From IMG/VR virus record IMGVR_UViG_3300024352_000020, positions 30,519 through 94,518 of that record: 64,000 bases of DNA; one strand, given 5' to 3'. A program made the position numbers and the translations under genes. The notes under the pieces are model-generated. The model worked only from the letters and a program-made list of their open reading frames with translations. It made no database searches and was not told the origin of the DNA. The stretch comes from a virus. Positions within the stretch are counted from its first letter, which is position 1. Every line of letters begins with the position of its first letter. Shown piece by piece: positions 1-9,915 of this stretch.

Positions 1-3000
1 AATATTTGTTCCATGAACTGAATGTTTTAACTGAGTAAATCTTAACCAAGATCTTCCAATTCTACCCTTTTCTTTTTGTGAGTAGTTCCAATAACAAACG
101 GTATTCGACATAACTGGACCACCAGAATTATTTACTGGATCGCCAATGTCATTTTCAATAACTTTTCTTACATAACCACCAACAGTTATATAGATTTTAC
201 CATTTCTAAATGTAATTCCATCGGGCATTTTAAGAGCAGTACCAGAAGGACCAACGGTTGTAGTTGTTCCTCCCGGCCCTGTAGTTGTTGTAGTAGCTGT
301 AGTCGTGGTTGTAGTTACAACAGGAGGTAATGGAGGACGATTAATACTTATTTTTGTTGTTGTTGTTTGAGTATTTGGTGTTGTTGTAGTAGTTGTTATT
401 AAACCTGTGCAATCTGGTTCTAATGTAATTCTTGTGGTATTATTATATTCAATATTTGTTCCGCCTATATGCCTTATTTCTTTTAACATACCTCTGATAT
501 TATATATATTTCCTATAGAGTATGCATCTAATGTTTGGTATATAGAAAGAGGGTTTTTAGGATTATAACTTGCAGCAACATAGAAAATCGGATTTGAATT
601 TTGTCTTGTCAAAGTTGATTCATGAACATAAAATTCTGGTTGAATATAACCATATTTTAAAAGCGATCTTCCATAAGGTAATTGTTTAAAAGAACATTCC
701 CACCTAGATATAAAAGCTTTTTGTTGTTCTTCATTTTGATAAGGAACAATTTCTTTTATATTTTTATCATAAAATACTATACCAACTAAACAACCATGAC
801 TTGCATGCCAAGGATCTCTATTCAATACGACAGAATTAAGATATTGTTTTTGACTTGGATTTCTAATTATTATAGGAACAAATCTTTCATCTTTAAATAT
901 AGAGCCTGTTCCTGAAAGTTGATCGATTATTTGTTTTTGTGAATCATTTAATTGTGGATATGATTTTTTCCAAAAATAAAATGTTGTTCCTCCAGATTGA
1001 TATTCTTCCTGTGTATCAAACCAAAGTTGTAATTGCCAAGTTATATAATGAAGACCTATATTTATATTTGATCTAGAAGAAAAACCTCTTAAAATAATAC
1101 TTGTGTTTATAAATCTTTTTGTGTTTAAGTTGAAAAGACACTTTCTTGGAATGTTACAACTTTTTAAAAAGTCATAATATGGACCAGTTTCTTCAGGTGG
1201 ATATTCATTGGTTAATGGATCTGTTAAAATAGAAATTGGTTTATAAGCAAAATAATATAAAGTTGGATCATTATTAGTAATAAAATCATTAGATGTTAAT
1301 TTTTCAAATCTTCCATCTGGCAAATCTGTTACATAAATTCCAGTATAAGGACTAGTACTATATTGTTTATAATAATTTAAAAATAAATTTAATTCAGGAC
1401 AACAATTATTTGCTGGTTTAGATAAATTATTTAAATTAAAACAATATTGAAAAGTTGATGTCAATTCTGCTTTAGCTAAATCGCATGGTGTAGGAGGTGC
1501 ACTTGTAGTAGTGGTTGTAGTAGTGGTAGTGGTAGTTGTACAGATAGCTAAAGAAGCTGCCTGTAAAGCAGTTTCACATTCTTCCTGAGATGTGTATATT
1601 CCACTTCCATCAACTTCACAAACACAATCAAAACAATCTAAAGCTTCGTTATAAACAGATTTCCAACTTGGACATGGAGTTGTACTAGTGGTAGTTGTTG
1701 TGGTTGTTGTAGTAGTCGTAGTCGGAGGAGTAATACTACTACATTCAACATGGTGAACATGAGCATTGCCATTAAAGAAACTGGTTATTACAAATTTATC
1801 GGTATCGGTGTTTTCATTTTTTGGAAAGAATTCTATGTTATGAAATAAATAGTCTTCACCGAGATCATATTCATGCCAATTAAAACTATCAAATGTAAAA
1901 TATATATATCTTTTATCAGTTAATGCTATCGCACCTATTCCATTTGAAACTACATCTATAAATTTTACTGGGGCATTAGCATTAATATTATTTATTATTA
2001 CTGATTGCCACTGAGTAAAATTATTTGGATATGAAACTTTAAGATTACCATTATTATCTATTGCTAAATAATGCAAAGAATCAAAATCTATTCTTTTGTA
2101 AGTGGATTTGAGTGTTATGCCTTGGTTTTGAGCTATTATAAATGTATTTGAATTTCCTTTTTTAACATAAACATCATCCGATGAACTTGTTGATAATATA
2201 AAAATATCACTATTATTTGTAATTGGTTCTAAATAAGCATCTCCATTAAATGTACCTTCAAAAATTTTACCACTTCCAAAATAACACTTATATACATTGT
2301 TGTTTTTAGTTAAAAAATAGTTTTTTGTAACAGAAACTACATATTCTTCAGAAGTTTCAAAAATTAATTGTTCTGGAGGTAAAATACTTGGAGCAATAAT
2401 CATAGAAGAATCTGTGTTTAAAACAGCTTCTATATTAAAATTAATATCAATAGGCGTATTAAAACTAGAATTATTTGGTGTGTTTATTAAGTTATAACCT
2501 AAATTATCAAAAAGATCATATCTAATTTCTGTATCAAATAAATTAATGTCATTTGTTTTATAAAATGTCTCTAAATTTCCAAGTATATAAATAATGGCTG
2601 TTTTATTTGTATTATTACCAATAGAAGATAAATAACCTTTTTTAATATATGGACTTGGAGAAGTAGCTTTTTCAACTTTTACTGTTTTCCAAGTTCCAAA
2701 ACACTCTGGAGGTGCTTGAGTAGTTGTTGTAGTCGTTGTTGTGGTTGTTGTCGTTGTTGTCGTAGTAGTTGTGGTGGTATTTAAACTAGTAGTTGTTGTA
2801 GTTGTATTAAAATTATTTTGTAATACATGCACATCGCAAGAACATGATTCTGTTAAAAATTCAAAATTTGGAATTGACTGAAATTTATTGAAAGTTGTAA
2901 CAAATTTAGGTTCTATTATTGAAGTGTTATTTTTATTAGTTGGACTATTAAAACTTCTATACATAAAAGGAAATTTTTGATCATCAGTATTTCCAAAATA

Positions 3001-5646
3001 AACCGGAAGAGTTTGATAAAGCAAAACAGTTTCTATGCCGGTTTTTAATGGAACAGAAAAATTATTTGAAACAAGAGATATTTTAAAGTTATCTAATCCT
3101 AGATCACCAAGTTCTGTTAAATTAGGTTCAAAAAGTTTTATATATGGTATTTTTATAATATTTAAACATTCAACTGGAGAACCAAAAAAAAGCACATCAT
3201 TTAACTGATCGGTTAAGCTTTTTCCGGCTTCGCCAGGTTCATAAAATTCATAACATTGTTTTCGCAAAACAATATACAAACTGTGCCAATCAGCATCAGA
3301 TGCAACATATTCCAAATTACATTTATTATAATCGGTATCCAAAAGTATTTTATAATCTGTAGCGTTGTCATCGCCTTGCTCAAGAATAAATTTAGAAATA
3401 CTTGGTGCAGTTCCTGATGGAAGACCGTTATTTTGTAATAAATATTTAAATGTATAAAATTCAAATGGTGTAGCTACAAAGAAATTTGAAACAAAGGTTG
3501 TGTTTCCATTTATAATTTCGGTAGTACGATTTTCATGAATAAAAATAGAACCTTTAATGTCATATTTATCTTCAAATATTTTTACAAAGTTATAAGTTAT
3601 AAAACCAGAAGCATTTTGTGTTAAAGTTCTGCATTTTGTTTGTGCTTCTTCTATTTCTTCAGTATTGGATTTAAAACCAACAAATGTTCCTGTATTAACT
3701 AGTCCTAATGACGCAGAAGGATTTGATGTAGAAAAATAACCTGTTAAAAATTCATTGTTATTAAATAATTTACCAGATAATACACATTGACCATCCCAAG
3801 CACCTTCTACTTGTTCTTGTGACCATCCAAAAATATCTGTCTGAACACTCTTATTTGCAAAAAAGTTTGGTATAAAAACTGATTTAATTGAGTTGTATAA
3901 ATTTGGATCGTATTGTGGAGCGGTTGCGATTATATGCGTTCCATCGGCATATGTATTAGAAGATGTTTTTCTACCACCTGATAAAACATAAAATCTTGAA
4001 TTAGAAGATACTATATTACTGTAATAATCATTTATTTTTGAAGTATTTAAAGTAAATTTTGAATTAAAAGAACTAGGGGCAGCACTATCAGAATATAAAT
4101 TAGATAAAAATCTATTTTGTATATATAACTGTCTTTCGTTCTGTGGAAAGATAGTATTTTTTAGATCATATTTATCTAATCGAACAAAGCCTATTGATGG
4201 AGGTCCAAAATAATTATTTTCTATAATACTAGAAAATGTTAAAATTATACCGTTTCCAAACTTGCCTACAATAATATCAAAATCCCAATTGAAATTTCTA
4301 TTAGAATTGTCTTTATGAGGAATGTAATAACTAGATGTTTTAAAGTTATGTCTAGTGTCATAAGTTGAAGCATTGAGATGTAAATTAAATCTATAGTCAT
4401 TTAATTTTAATACTGCTGAATTACTTGTATAGTTTAAATCTTCAGATGTTATAAATACCGCAAATTCATTATTTTGTGGTGGATTATTAGGTCTTACAGT
4501 TGTTGTTGTAGTGGTTGTAGTTGTAGTGGTCGTGGTAGTTGTGGTTGTAGCAGTCGTAGTCGTTGGTGCTGTCTTTACATTAATTGGTATATTATGAATA
4601 ATGTCTTGCAATGAATTGAATATAGAACCGTTTTGCCTAAGTTTTATAGAAGTTTTTACTGTGTCTAGTAAATAAGATCTTAAAATATATCCTAATGTTA
4701 ATTTAAATGATGGTATTGAAGACACGCCATTAGTTACATCTCTAGAACCAAACGAAAATGTTTCAACAAAATCATTTTGGCCATTATCTATTACTTGTAT
4801 AATTATTCCAGTAACTGCATTAGAAGCAGACATATTAAAATTATTAGCAAGTACTCCATTTTCATCTAAAAAAGATATATAAATATTATTTGTATTAACA
4901 AATGTTTCATATGCTTCTAAACTTAATTGATCATGTTGTGTGCTTGAATTTGCGATTGTAGCTGGATTAGTCATACTAGCTACAATTTGAGAAGCGACAG
5001 AACCTGGTCTTAAAACAGTAACTGGTGACCAATCTGGATCACTATTAGATATTTGTGCTGCATTATCTAAAGTCAAAGTAAATGTTAAATATACTATAAT
5101 ATTAGCATTATTCGCAAAAATAGATGGATCTGTTCCTATCCATTCTAATCTTAAAGAATTAGCATCTATAGTATAAGTAGAATTTGTGGATATAGATTTA
5201 GAAAATGTTCCACCAGAAGAATTTTTAATTAAAAAATTATTATTAGAAGAAGTAACTGTTAATGTGCCTACTGCTTTTATTGGTGATAAAGGTAATCCAG
5301 AATTTGTAAAAGTTAATACTATATTTTCTGAAATAAGAGATTTTCCAGAAGAATCTAAACTAATAGATGTGGGAATTCCAGCTGTTACACGAAGAGTATC
5401 TGGGTATACAGCAGTAGGACTTAATGTCGTTGTGGTAGTTGTTGTAGTAGTCGGAGCGGAATTAATAGATTTAATAGGAATCCACTGTTGTGAGTTTGGA
5501 TTCCAAAAAAATGTAGCATTGCTTGCTGTATTATACCAAAAAGCAGGTCTTTTTCTTTCAACTATTTTTGGTTCATTGGGCTGTCTATATACTAAAGAAT
5601 CTCTAGAAGGATTAGAAATTCCTGGCAATTCGTTAGGATTAGGCAT
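1..5646 (-). CDS. Giant poly-threonine-linked virion surface protein (partial, C-terminus outside window)
   Basis: The frame is open from an ATG at 5646 (AGGA nine bases upstream) down to base 1, at least 1,882 codons, so the C-terminus is missing. It alternates Asn/Ser/Thr-rich, probably beta-rich globular stretches with pure Thr runs, coded at about 5425-5457, 4497-4567, 2705-2815, 1681-1731, 1501-1542 and 246-400. Between two of these runs lies a Cys-rich segment with CFDC and CVCE. The ATG overlaps the stop of the upstream collagen-like gene by 8 bp, so the two are translated together. No enzymatic motif was seen. Position after collagen-like fibres suggests a long fibre or adhesin; the Thr runs look like extended mucin-like linkers. 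The role is inferred, the open frame was read directly. Confidence 0.85.
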   Translation of the reverse strand, partial: MPNPNELPGISNPSRDSLVYRQPNEPKIVERKRPAFWYNTASNATFFWNPNSQQWIPIKSINSAPTTTTTTTTTLSPTAVYPDTLRVTAGIPTSISLDSSGKSLISENIVLTFTNSGLPLSPIKAVGTLTVTSSNNNFLIKNSSGGTFSKSISTNSTYTIDANSLRLEWIGTDPSIFANNANIIVYLTFTLTLDNAAQISNSDPDWSPVTVLRPGSVASQIVASMTNPATIANSSTQHDQLSLEAYETFVNTNNIYISFLDENGVLANNFNMSASNAVTGIIIQVIDNGQNDFVETFSFGSRDVTNGVSSIPSFKLTLGYILRSYLLDTVKTSIKLRQNGSIFNSLQDIIHNIPINVKTAPTTTTATTTTTTTTTTTTTTTTTVRPNNPPQNNEFAVFITSEDLNYTSNSAVLKLNDYRFNLHLNASTYDTRHNFKTSSYYIPHKDNSNRNFNWDFDIIVGKFGNGIILTFSSIIENNYFGPPSIGFVRLDKYDLKNTIFPQNERQLYIQNRFLSNLYSDSAAPSSFNSKFTLNTSKINDYYSNIVSSNSRFYVLSGGRKTSSNTYADGTHIIATAPQYDPNLYNSIKSVFIPNFFANKSVQTDIFGWSQEQVEGAWDGQCVLSGKLFNNNEFLTGYFSTSNPSASLGLVNTGTFVGFKSNTEEIEEAQTKCRTLTQNASGFITYNFVKIFEDKYDIKGSIFIHENRTTEIINGNTTFVSNFFVATPFEFYTFKYLLQNNGLPSGTAPSISKFILEQGDDNATDYKILLDTDYNKCNLEYVASDADWHSLYIVLRKQCYEFYEPGEAGKSLTDQLNDVLFFGSPVECLNIIKIPYIKLFEPNLTELGDLGLDNFKISLVSNNFSVPLKTGIETVLLYQTLPVYFGNTDDQKFPFMYRSFNSPTNKNNTSIIEPKFVTTFNKFQSIPNFEFLTESCSCDVHVLQNNFNTTTTTTSLNTTTTTTTTTTTTTTTTTTTTQAPPECFGTWKTVKVEKATSPSPYIKKGYLSSIGNNTNKTAIIYILGNLETFYKTNDINLFDTEIRYDLFDNLGYNLINTPNNSSFNTPIDINFNIEAVLNTDSSMIIAPSILPPEQLIFETSEEYVVSVTKNYFLTKNNNVYKCYFGSGKIFEGTFNGDAYLEPITNNSDIFILSTSSSDDVYVKKGNSNTFIIAQNQGITLKSTYKRIDFDSLHYLAIDNNGNLKVSYPNNFTQWQSVIINNINANAPVKFIDVVSNGIGAIALTDKRYIYFTFDSFNWHEYDLGEDYLFHNIEFFPKNENTDTDKFVITSFFNGNAHVHHVECSSITPPTTTTTTTTTTTTSTTPCPSWKSVYNEALDCFDCVCEVDGSGIYTSQEECETALQAASLAICTTTTTTTTTTTTSAPPTPCDLAKAELTSTFQYCFNLNNLSKPANNCCPELNLFLNYYKQYSTSPYTGIYVTDLPDGRFEKLTSNDFITNNDPTLYYFAYKPISILTDPLTNEYPPEETGPYYDFLKSCNIPRKCLFNLNTKRFINTSIILRGFSSRSNINIGLHYITWQLQLWFDTQEEYQSGGTTFYFWKKSYPQLNDSQKQIIDQLSGTGSIFKDERFVPIIIRNPSQKQYLNSVVLNRDPWHASHGCLVGIVFYDKNIKEIVPYQNEEQQKAFISRWECSFKQLPYGRSLLKYGYIQPEFYVHESTLTRQNSNPIFYVAASYNPKNPLSIYQTLDAYSIGNIYNIRGMLKEIRHIGGTNIEYNNTTRITLEPDCTGLITTTTTTPNTQTTTTKISINRPPLPPVVTTTTTTATTTTTGPGGTTTTVGPSGTALKMPDGITFRNGKIYITVGGYVRKVIENDIGDPVNNSGGPVMSNTVCYWNYSQKEKGRIGRSWLRFTQLKHSVHGTNI

Positions 5647-8584
5647 ATGCGTTTCCTGAGAATGATACCCAATTAGAACCGTTATTATCAGTTATCCAAA
5701 AATATAATACAGAATTAGTAGTGTCATACCAAACAGCAAAAGAATTGCTTGGTGGATTTGACGGCCTACTAGGCTGTTGATAAAAGTTTACCACAGCTAG
5801 TCCTGGAGTTCCAGCAGATCCTTGATAACCTTGAAATCCTTGTGGGCCAGTTGGGCCAGTAGGACCATTTTGGCCAGCTTGACCGGTTGGACCAGTTGGA
5901 CCAACAGGACCAGATGAACCATTAGATCCTGGAGTTCCTGGAGTTCCATTAGAACCATTAGCACCAAAAATATCACGCAAAGTAAAGGTTCTATTTTTTG
6001 AAGATTGTGTAGATTCAAGTATCAAAGTTGTAGAAGATTCATTTATAGGAATATCCCAAACAACTATGTTTTTAGTTCCTGCTAATGGGTCATTATTTTG
6101 AGTTGTAGCTACAGTAGAATTTGATCCTGTCGCTGTTCTAATAGCTAATAATTCTGGAGAAGATGTGAAATCAAAGAAGTATCTTTGACCCCTTATAATT
6201 GTGATCGGTTCTGTATTACCAAGACCTTGTATTTCAATTAATGAAGAATTATTTGTTACTGTATATAAAGTTCCGCCTCTATCTCCTTGATAACCTTGAA
6301 AACCTTGAAAACCTCTTGGGCCAGCAGAGCCAATTAAGCCTTGTCTTCCTTGAGAACCTTGTGACCCAGCACCACCTTGAAAACCTTGAAAACCTTGTGG
6401 ACCAGTAGAACCATTAGATCCAGCATTACCTTGAAAACCTTGTGATCCTGTAGTTCCAACATTTCCTTGAAAACCTTGCGGACCAGTAGAACCAGAACTT
6501 CCAGATAAACCAGTAGAACCTTGAAAACCTTGTGGGCCTGTAGAACCAGATGTTCCAGTAGACCCCTGAAATCCTTGAGGACCAGTAGATCCATTTGTAC
6601 CATTTGTTCCAGCAGATCCTTGGAAACCTTGACTTCCTTGGTTACCTTGAAAACCTTGATCTCCCTGAAAACCTCTAGATCCAGACGAGCCAACAAGTCC
6701 TTGTCTACCCTGAGATCCTTGCGGACCAGTTAAGCCAGTTAATCCTTGAAAACCCTGAAATCCTTGGGGTCCATTAGAACCACCGGTAGCACCAGCTTGT
6801 GCAACAGTAGCCCAATATAAAGGATTTAAATCTGGCTGTTTTGGAGAAGAACTAGTACTTGCAAGTATAGCTATATAACTAGTGCCACCATAATAAACTA
6901 CATCGTTAAGAGAGTAATTAGTAGAAGATGACCAATCACCCTTCCAAGATATACCAGTATTACCTTGGATACCTTGAAAACCTTGAGATCCTTGAGGACC
7001 AGCAGCACCTTGAGAACCTTGGGAACCATTATTTCCAGCAGCACCTTGAGAACCTTGAGATCCTTGGGAACCATTATTTCCAGAAGCACCTTGAGAACCT
7101 TGAGATCCTTGAGGGCCAGAAGATCCAGCAGCACCTTGACTGCCTTGACTGCCTTGTGAACCATTACTACCGGCAGAACCTTGTGCACCTTGAGAACCAG
7201 TAACTCCTACTGGACCTTGAGATCCTTGAGAACCTTGTGATCCAGAAGAACCAGTAGATCCTTGAGATCCTTGTGGACCAGAAGAACCTTGAAAACCTTG
7301 AGAACCTTGAGTTCCGGCAGATCCTTGATTTCCTTGAGATCCAGTAGATCCTTGATCTCCTTGAGAGCCTTGAGAACCTTGATTACCAGTAGACCCTTGA
7401 TTTCCTTGAGATCCTTGTGGTCCAGTAGAACCAGTAAAACCTTGATTGCCTTGACTACCAGAAGAACCTTGTAAACCTTGAGATCCAGTAGAACCCTGTG
7501 GTCCAATGACACCAACTACACCCTGAGAACCCTGAGAACCTTGAAAACCTTGAGTACCAGTAGATCCTTGAACACCTTGGACTCCGTTACCACCCTGCAA
7601 ACCTTGCAAACCCTGAGAGCCTTGTGATCCTTGAGATCCTTGTAAACCTTGAACACCTTGATTGCCTTGAGGACCAGTATAATCGGTAACGGAAATAGAT
7701 CTTATAATTGCAGGATTAGTTATTGATTGAACAACTATACCGCTAGAAGGAGCATCTAAAGGTATTTCATAAGTAATGATTTGACCTGTACTTCCAGAAG
7801 ATTCATTATTATTAGAACTAGTTCCAGCAACATTAGTAGTTAAACCATCTCCATTTCTAATAGCTACAAAGTTAGATGTTAATGCGGAAAAATCGAAAAA
7901 GAATTTTTGTCCACGACAAACAGTTATTGGATCTGAATTGTTAGAAATGCCTTCAACGGCAAATTGATTACTTACTATAGAAAAAATAAATTTGGTTCCA
8001 CCACTTATACCTTCAGAACCCTGATATCCTTGTAGACCTTGAGATCCAGCCGAGCCTTGACCTCCTTGACTACCTTGACGACCTTGACTTCCTTGAGAAC
8101 CTTGTGATCCTTGTGAACCCTGCGTTCCTTGAGATCCTTGCGATCCCTGTGTTCCTTGTGATCCCTGAGATCCCTGACTACCTTGAACACCTTGCGAACC
8201 GGTATAACCTCTGTCTCCCTGAGAACCTTGTGATCCTTGAGAACCCTGAGATCCTTGCGAACCTTGTGAACCCTGAGAACCTTGATTACCTTGCGAACCT
8301 TGAGATCCAGAAGTTCCAGTTGATCCTTGGGAACCTTGTGATCCTTGAGATCCCTGAAAACCCTGACGACCTTGTGCTCCTTGTGCTCCTTGTGCACCAG
8401 TAGCACCGTCTCCAAAAGCTGCCCAATAAGTAGAAGCCGTTTCTGGATTTTGATTAGTAGATGACTGAATGGCTATATAAGTAGATGAATTATATTCAAC
8501 TATATCGTTTGCAGTATATGATGCAGAAGAAGACCAAGTGCCCTTATAAAGAACACCTATAGAACCAGTATTAATTAACGGCAT
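5639..8584 (-). CDS. Collagen-like tail-fibre protein with sugar-binding-like modules
   Basis: A 981-residue protein built mainly of Gly-X-Gln triplets (GSQGSQG, GPQGFQG). Starting at residue 1 there is a module of the CBM5/12 (chitin-binding type 3) look: GxWxxxxxYxxxDxVxYxxxxYxA, then a terminal YW. A second copy starts near residue 545. Two copies of another domain, each with RGQ-(K/R)-(Y/F)-FFDF and an A-I-R motif, start near residues 190 and 770. Collagen blocks join them. GAGGGA precedes the ATG. The alternation of triple-helical shafts and small binding domains suggests a trimeric host-binding fibre. Gln rather than Pro/Hyp fills most Y positions, common for bacterial and phage collagens. 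The carbohydrate-binding assignment is by motif only. Confidence 0.85.
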   Translation of the reverse strand: MPLINTGSIGVLYKGTWSSSASYTANDIVEYNSSTYIAIQSSTNQNPETASTYWAAFGDGATGAQGAQGAQGRQGFQGSQGSQGSQGSTGTSGSQGSQGNQGSQGSQGSQGSQGSQGSQGSQGDRGYTGSQGVQGSQGSQGSQGTQGSQGSQGTQGSQGSQGSQGSQGRQGSQGGQGSAGSQGLQGYQGSEGISGGTKFIFSIVSNQFAVEGISNNSDPITVCRGQKFFFDFSALTSNFVAIRNGDGLTTNVAGTSSNNNESSGSTGQIITYEIPLDAPSSGIVVQSITNPAIIRSISVTDYTGPQGNQGVQGLQGSQGSQGSQGLQGLQGGNGVQGVQGSTGTQGFQGSQGSQGVVGVIGPQGSTGSQGLQGSSGSQGNQGFTGSTGPQGSQGNQGSTGNQGSQGSQGDQGSTGSQGNQGSAGTQGSQGFQGSSGPQGSQGSTGSSGSQGSQGSQGPVGVTGSQGAQGSAGSNGSQGSQGSQGAAGSSGPQGSQGSQGASGNNGSQGSQGSQGAAGNNGSQGSQGAAGPQGSQGFQGIQGNTGISWKGDWSSSTNYSLNDVVYYGGTSYIAILASTSSSPKQPDLNPLYWATVAQAGATGGSNGPQGFQGFQGLTGLTGPQGSQGRQGLVGSSGSRGFQGDQGFQGNQGSQGFQGSAGTNGTNGSTGPQGFQGSTGTSGSTGPQGFQGSTGLSGSSGSTGPQGFQGNVGTTGSQGFQGNAGSNGSTGPQGFQGFQGGAGSQGSQGRQGLIGSAGPRGFQGFQGYQGDRGGTLYTVTNNSSLIEIQGLGNTEPITIIRGQRYFFDFTSSPELLAIRTATGSNSTVATTQNNDPLAGTKNIVVWDIPINESSTTLILESTQSSKNRTFTLRDIFGANGSNGTPGTPGSNGSSGPVGPTGPTGQAGQNGPTGPTGPQGFQGYQGSAGTPGLAVVNFYQQPSRPSNPPSNSFAVWYDTTNSVLYFWITDNNGSNWVSFSGNAYA
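6262..7680 (-). repeat. Collagen-triplet coding repeats, block 1
   Basis: Nine-base units coding Gly-Xaa-Gln or Gly-Xaa-Xaa repeat almost without break on the minus strand, interrupted near 6780-6960 by a CBM-like module. Neighbouring units are near-identical in DNA, which favours slippage and recombination. Confidence 0.85.
8020..8400 (-). repeat. Collagen-triplet coding repeats, block 2
   Basis: A second run of Gly-Ser-Gln-type triplets in the same gene, nearer the N-terminus. Long reading frames in other phases here are by-products of the nine-base periodicity. Confidence 0.85.
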
Positions 8585-8587
8585 TTC

Positions 8588-9046
8588 TTATCCCTCTTTT
8601 GCAACAAATTCTTTTCCAGAAGATGCACATATTACACTAACAGCCCCATTTGGAATAAAACCACTTTCAAAACTTAATTGACCACCAGTAAGAACTGGGT
8701 ATGAATTTGTATCTGTAGCAACACCATCTATATTTACATACATAACTGTATCGGACAAATTAACAAATAATAAATAATTTCTTTGTGGTCTTGCAGCAAA
8801 AACAGTTTGAGCCACATTGGCTTGAGTTATAGTTCCAGAGCCATCTGTTAAAGTACCAAAAGTTGAAGCGTCTACATAATTAATGCCAAAAGTTTCTTCT
8901 ATGGCTGGTTGTGGTAAGTCTTGATATATTTTTGCACCACCAAGATAAGTTCCTCTATCAGTACTTTCAACTCCTGGTGGAGTTTGAATATAAGCACCGC
9001 CATAAACAAAATTTCCACTACCATCAATCCTATTTAAATCTGCCAT
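8588..9046 (-). CDS. Small virion structural protein (beta-rich, decoration-like)
   Basis: A 152-residue protein rich in Gly, Thr, Val and Asn with no membrane segment. AGGTGAG lies just before the ATG. The C-terminal half (LLFVNLSDTVMYVNID, then a Gly-rich turn and FIPNGAVSVICAS) has the alternating pattern of a beta-sandwich, like the small exposed proteins many phages place next to fibre genes. It sits four bases before the collagen-like fibre gene, so it is co-translated with it. I do not recognise the family; a fibre base or decoration role is inference. Confidence 0.7.
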   Translation of the reverse strand: MADLNRIDGSGNFVYGGAYIQTPPGVESTDRGTYLGGAKIYQDLPQPAIEETFGINYVDASTFGTLTDGSGTITQANVAQTVFAARPQRNYLLFVNLSDTVMYVNIDGVATDTNSYPVLTGGQLSFESGFIPNGAVSVICASSGKEFVAKEG

Positions 9047-9054
9047 TTCTCACC

Positions 9055-9585
9055 TCATCTAAAATATGAATTTCCACCTTGATTATTTGGATAGTATGTC
9101 TGATCACTGTAACCAGCAAATACTCTAAATGGTGCTATGATAGCTGCTCCAGCTATAACGCCACTTCTACCAGTTTGATAGTCTAATTTAGCTTCGTCAT
9201 AAACGGCACACCAACCTTTTTCAATAAGTTTTAGTCTGCCGTCCATTGATCCACGCAAATCTATAGAAGAACTACCATCTCTAATAGCTATGCCTTGACG
9301 AACACTTGTTCTTGCTTCAGATCTTTCAATAATGCAAGCTGCTTTAAAACATACTAAATTTATAAAGTTTTCATCTCTAGATACATTACGAACAGTAGGA
9401 TCTGGACTTATTGTTAGTCCTTGAATATCAACACTATAGTTTACAGGAAAGTCTATATCTGTAATAACAATTTGTGCAGCAACTGCTAATGTCTGAACTA
9501 ATCTACCATCAGTATAATTTGGATTTGCTGAAAGATCATCTATCAAAACTCGCAGCAAAGTTGTCATTTCTGACTGCCACAACAT
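9055..9585 (-). CDS. Virion protein, possible head-tail connector
   Basis: A 176-residue protein. I chose the ATG at 9585 because TGAGG lies at the right distance; an upstream TTG in frame would extend it by four residues. Helical N-terminus (SEMTTLLRVLIDDL), a central strand pair, then a long helix with FINLVCFKAACIIERSEA, and a Gly/Ala-rich tail. The size, the helical core and the place in the structural arm fit a head-completion or connector-type protein, but no signature residue proves it. The gene starts inside the end of the preceding small gene. Confidence 0.6.
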   Translation of the reverse strand: MLWQSEMTTLLRVLIDDLSANPNYTDGRLVQTLAVAAQIVITDIDFPVNYSVDIQGLTISPDPTVRNVSRDENFINLVCFKAACIIERSEARTSVRQGIAIRDGSSSIDLRGSMDGRLKLIEKGWCAVYDEAKLDYQTGRSGVIAGAAIIAPFRVFAGYSDQTYYPNNQGGNSYFR

Positions 9586-9593
9586 AGATAACC

Positions 9594-9914
9594 TCAAGCA
9601 AAAGGAGTAATCTTTATCGTACCAACAAATAAAGTAGAAATATGGTTGTTAGGAAATAAAGCTCTTATTTCAAAAAACCATCTTCCATAACCCATTTGTT
9701 GTAATTGATTTTCAGTCAAAACTAACGAAAGTTCTGTTGGAGAAACAACCGTCATATTTACTGAAATATCTCTTACAATAAATATTACACCAGCATTAGT
9801 TATATATGTGCTTTCATCTAATGTAAAAGTATCTGTAATCGGAATGTAATTGGAATCTAATATTTTTTGCAAAAAAACATTTTTAATTATAGTTTTATTT
9901 AATAAATTTGCCAT
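9594..9914 (-). CDS. Small virion protein with beta-sandwich pattern, paralogue of the neighbour
   Basis: 106 residues from the ATG at 9914, one base after the preceding stop. An upstream in-frame TTG was not used. The C-terminal half (TELSLVLTENQLQQMGYGRWFFEIRALFPNNHISTL) matches the C-terminal half of the next gene (LRLELSSAELAIIGAGRWSYEVKATLYNGHVLTL), so the two are diverged copies. The GxGRWxxEV pattern with alternating hydrophobics looks like the Ig-like or receptor-binding baseplate domains used at fibre bases. Function unknown. Confidence 0.65.
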   Translation of the reverse strand: MANLLNKTIIKNVFLQKILDSNYIPITDTFTLDESTYITNAGVIFIVRDISVNMTVVSPTELSLVLTENQLQQMGYGRWFFEIRALFPNNHISTLFVGTIKITPFA

Positions 9915-9915
9915 T

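Noticed and set aside
6334-8415. Many Leu/Lys/Val-rich or Thr/Leu-rich frames of 60-136 codons on both strands
   Set aside because: They are phase-shifted readings of nine-base collagen repeats and lack ribosome sites.
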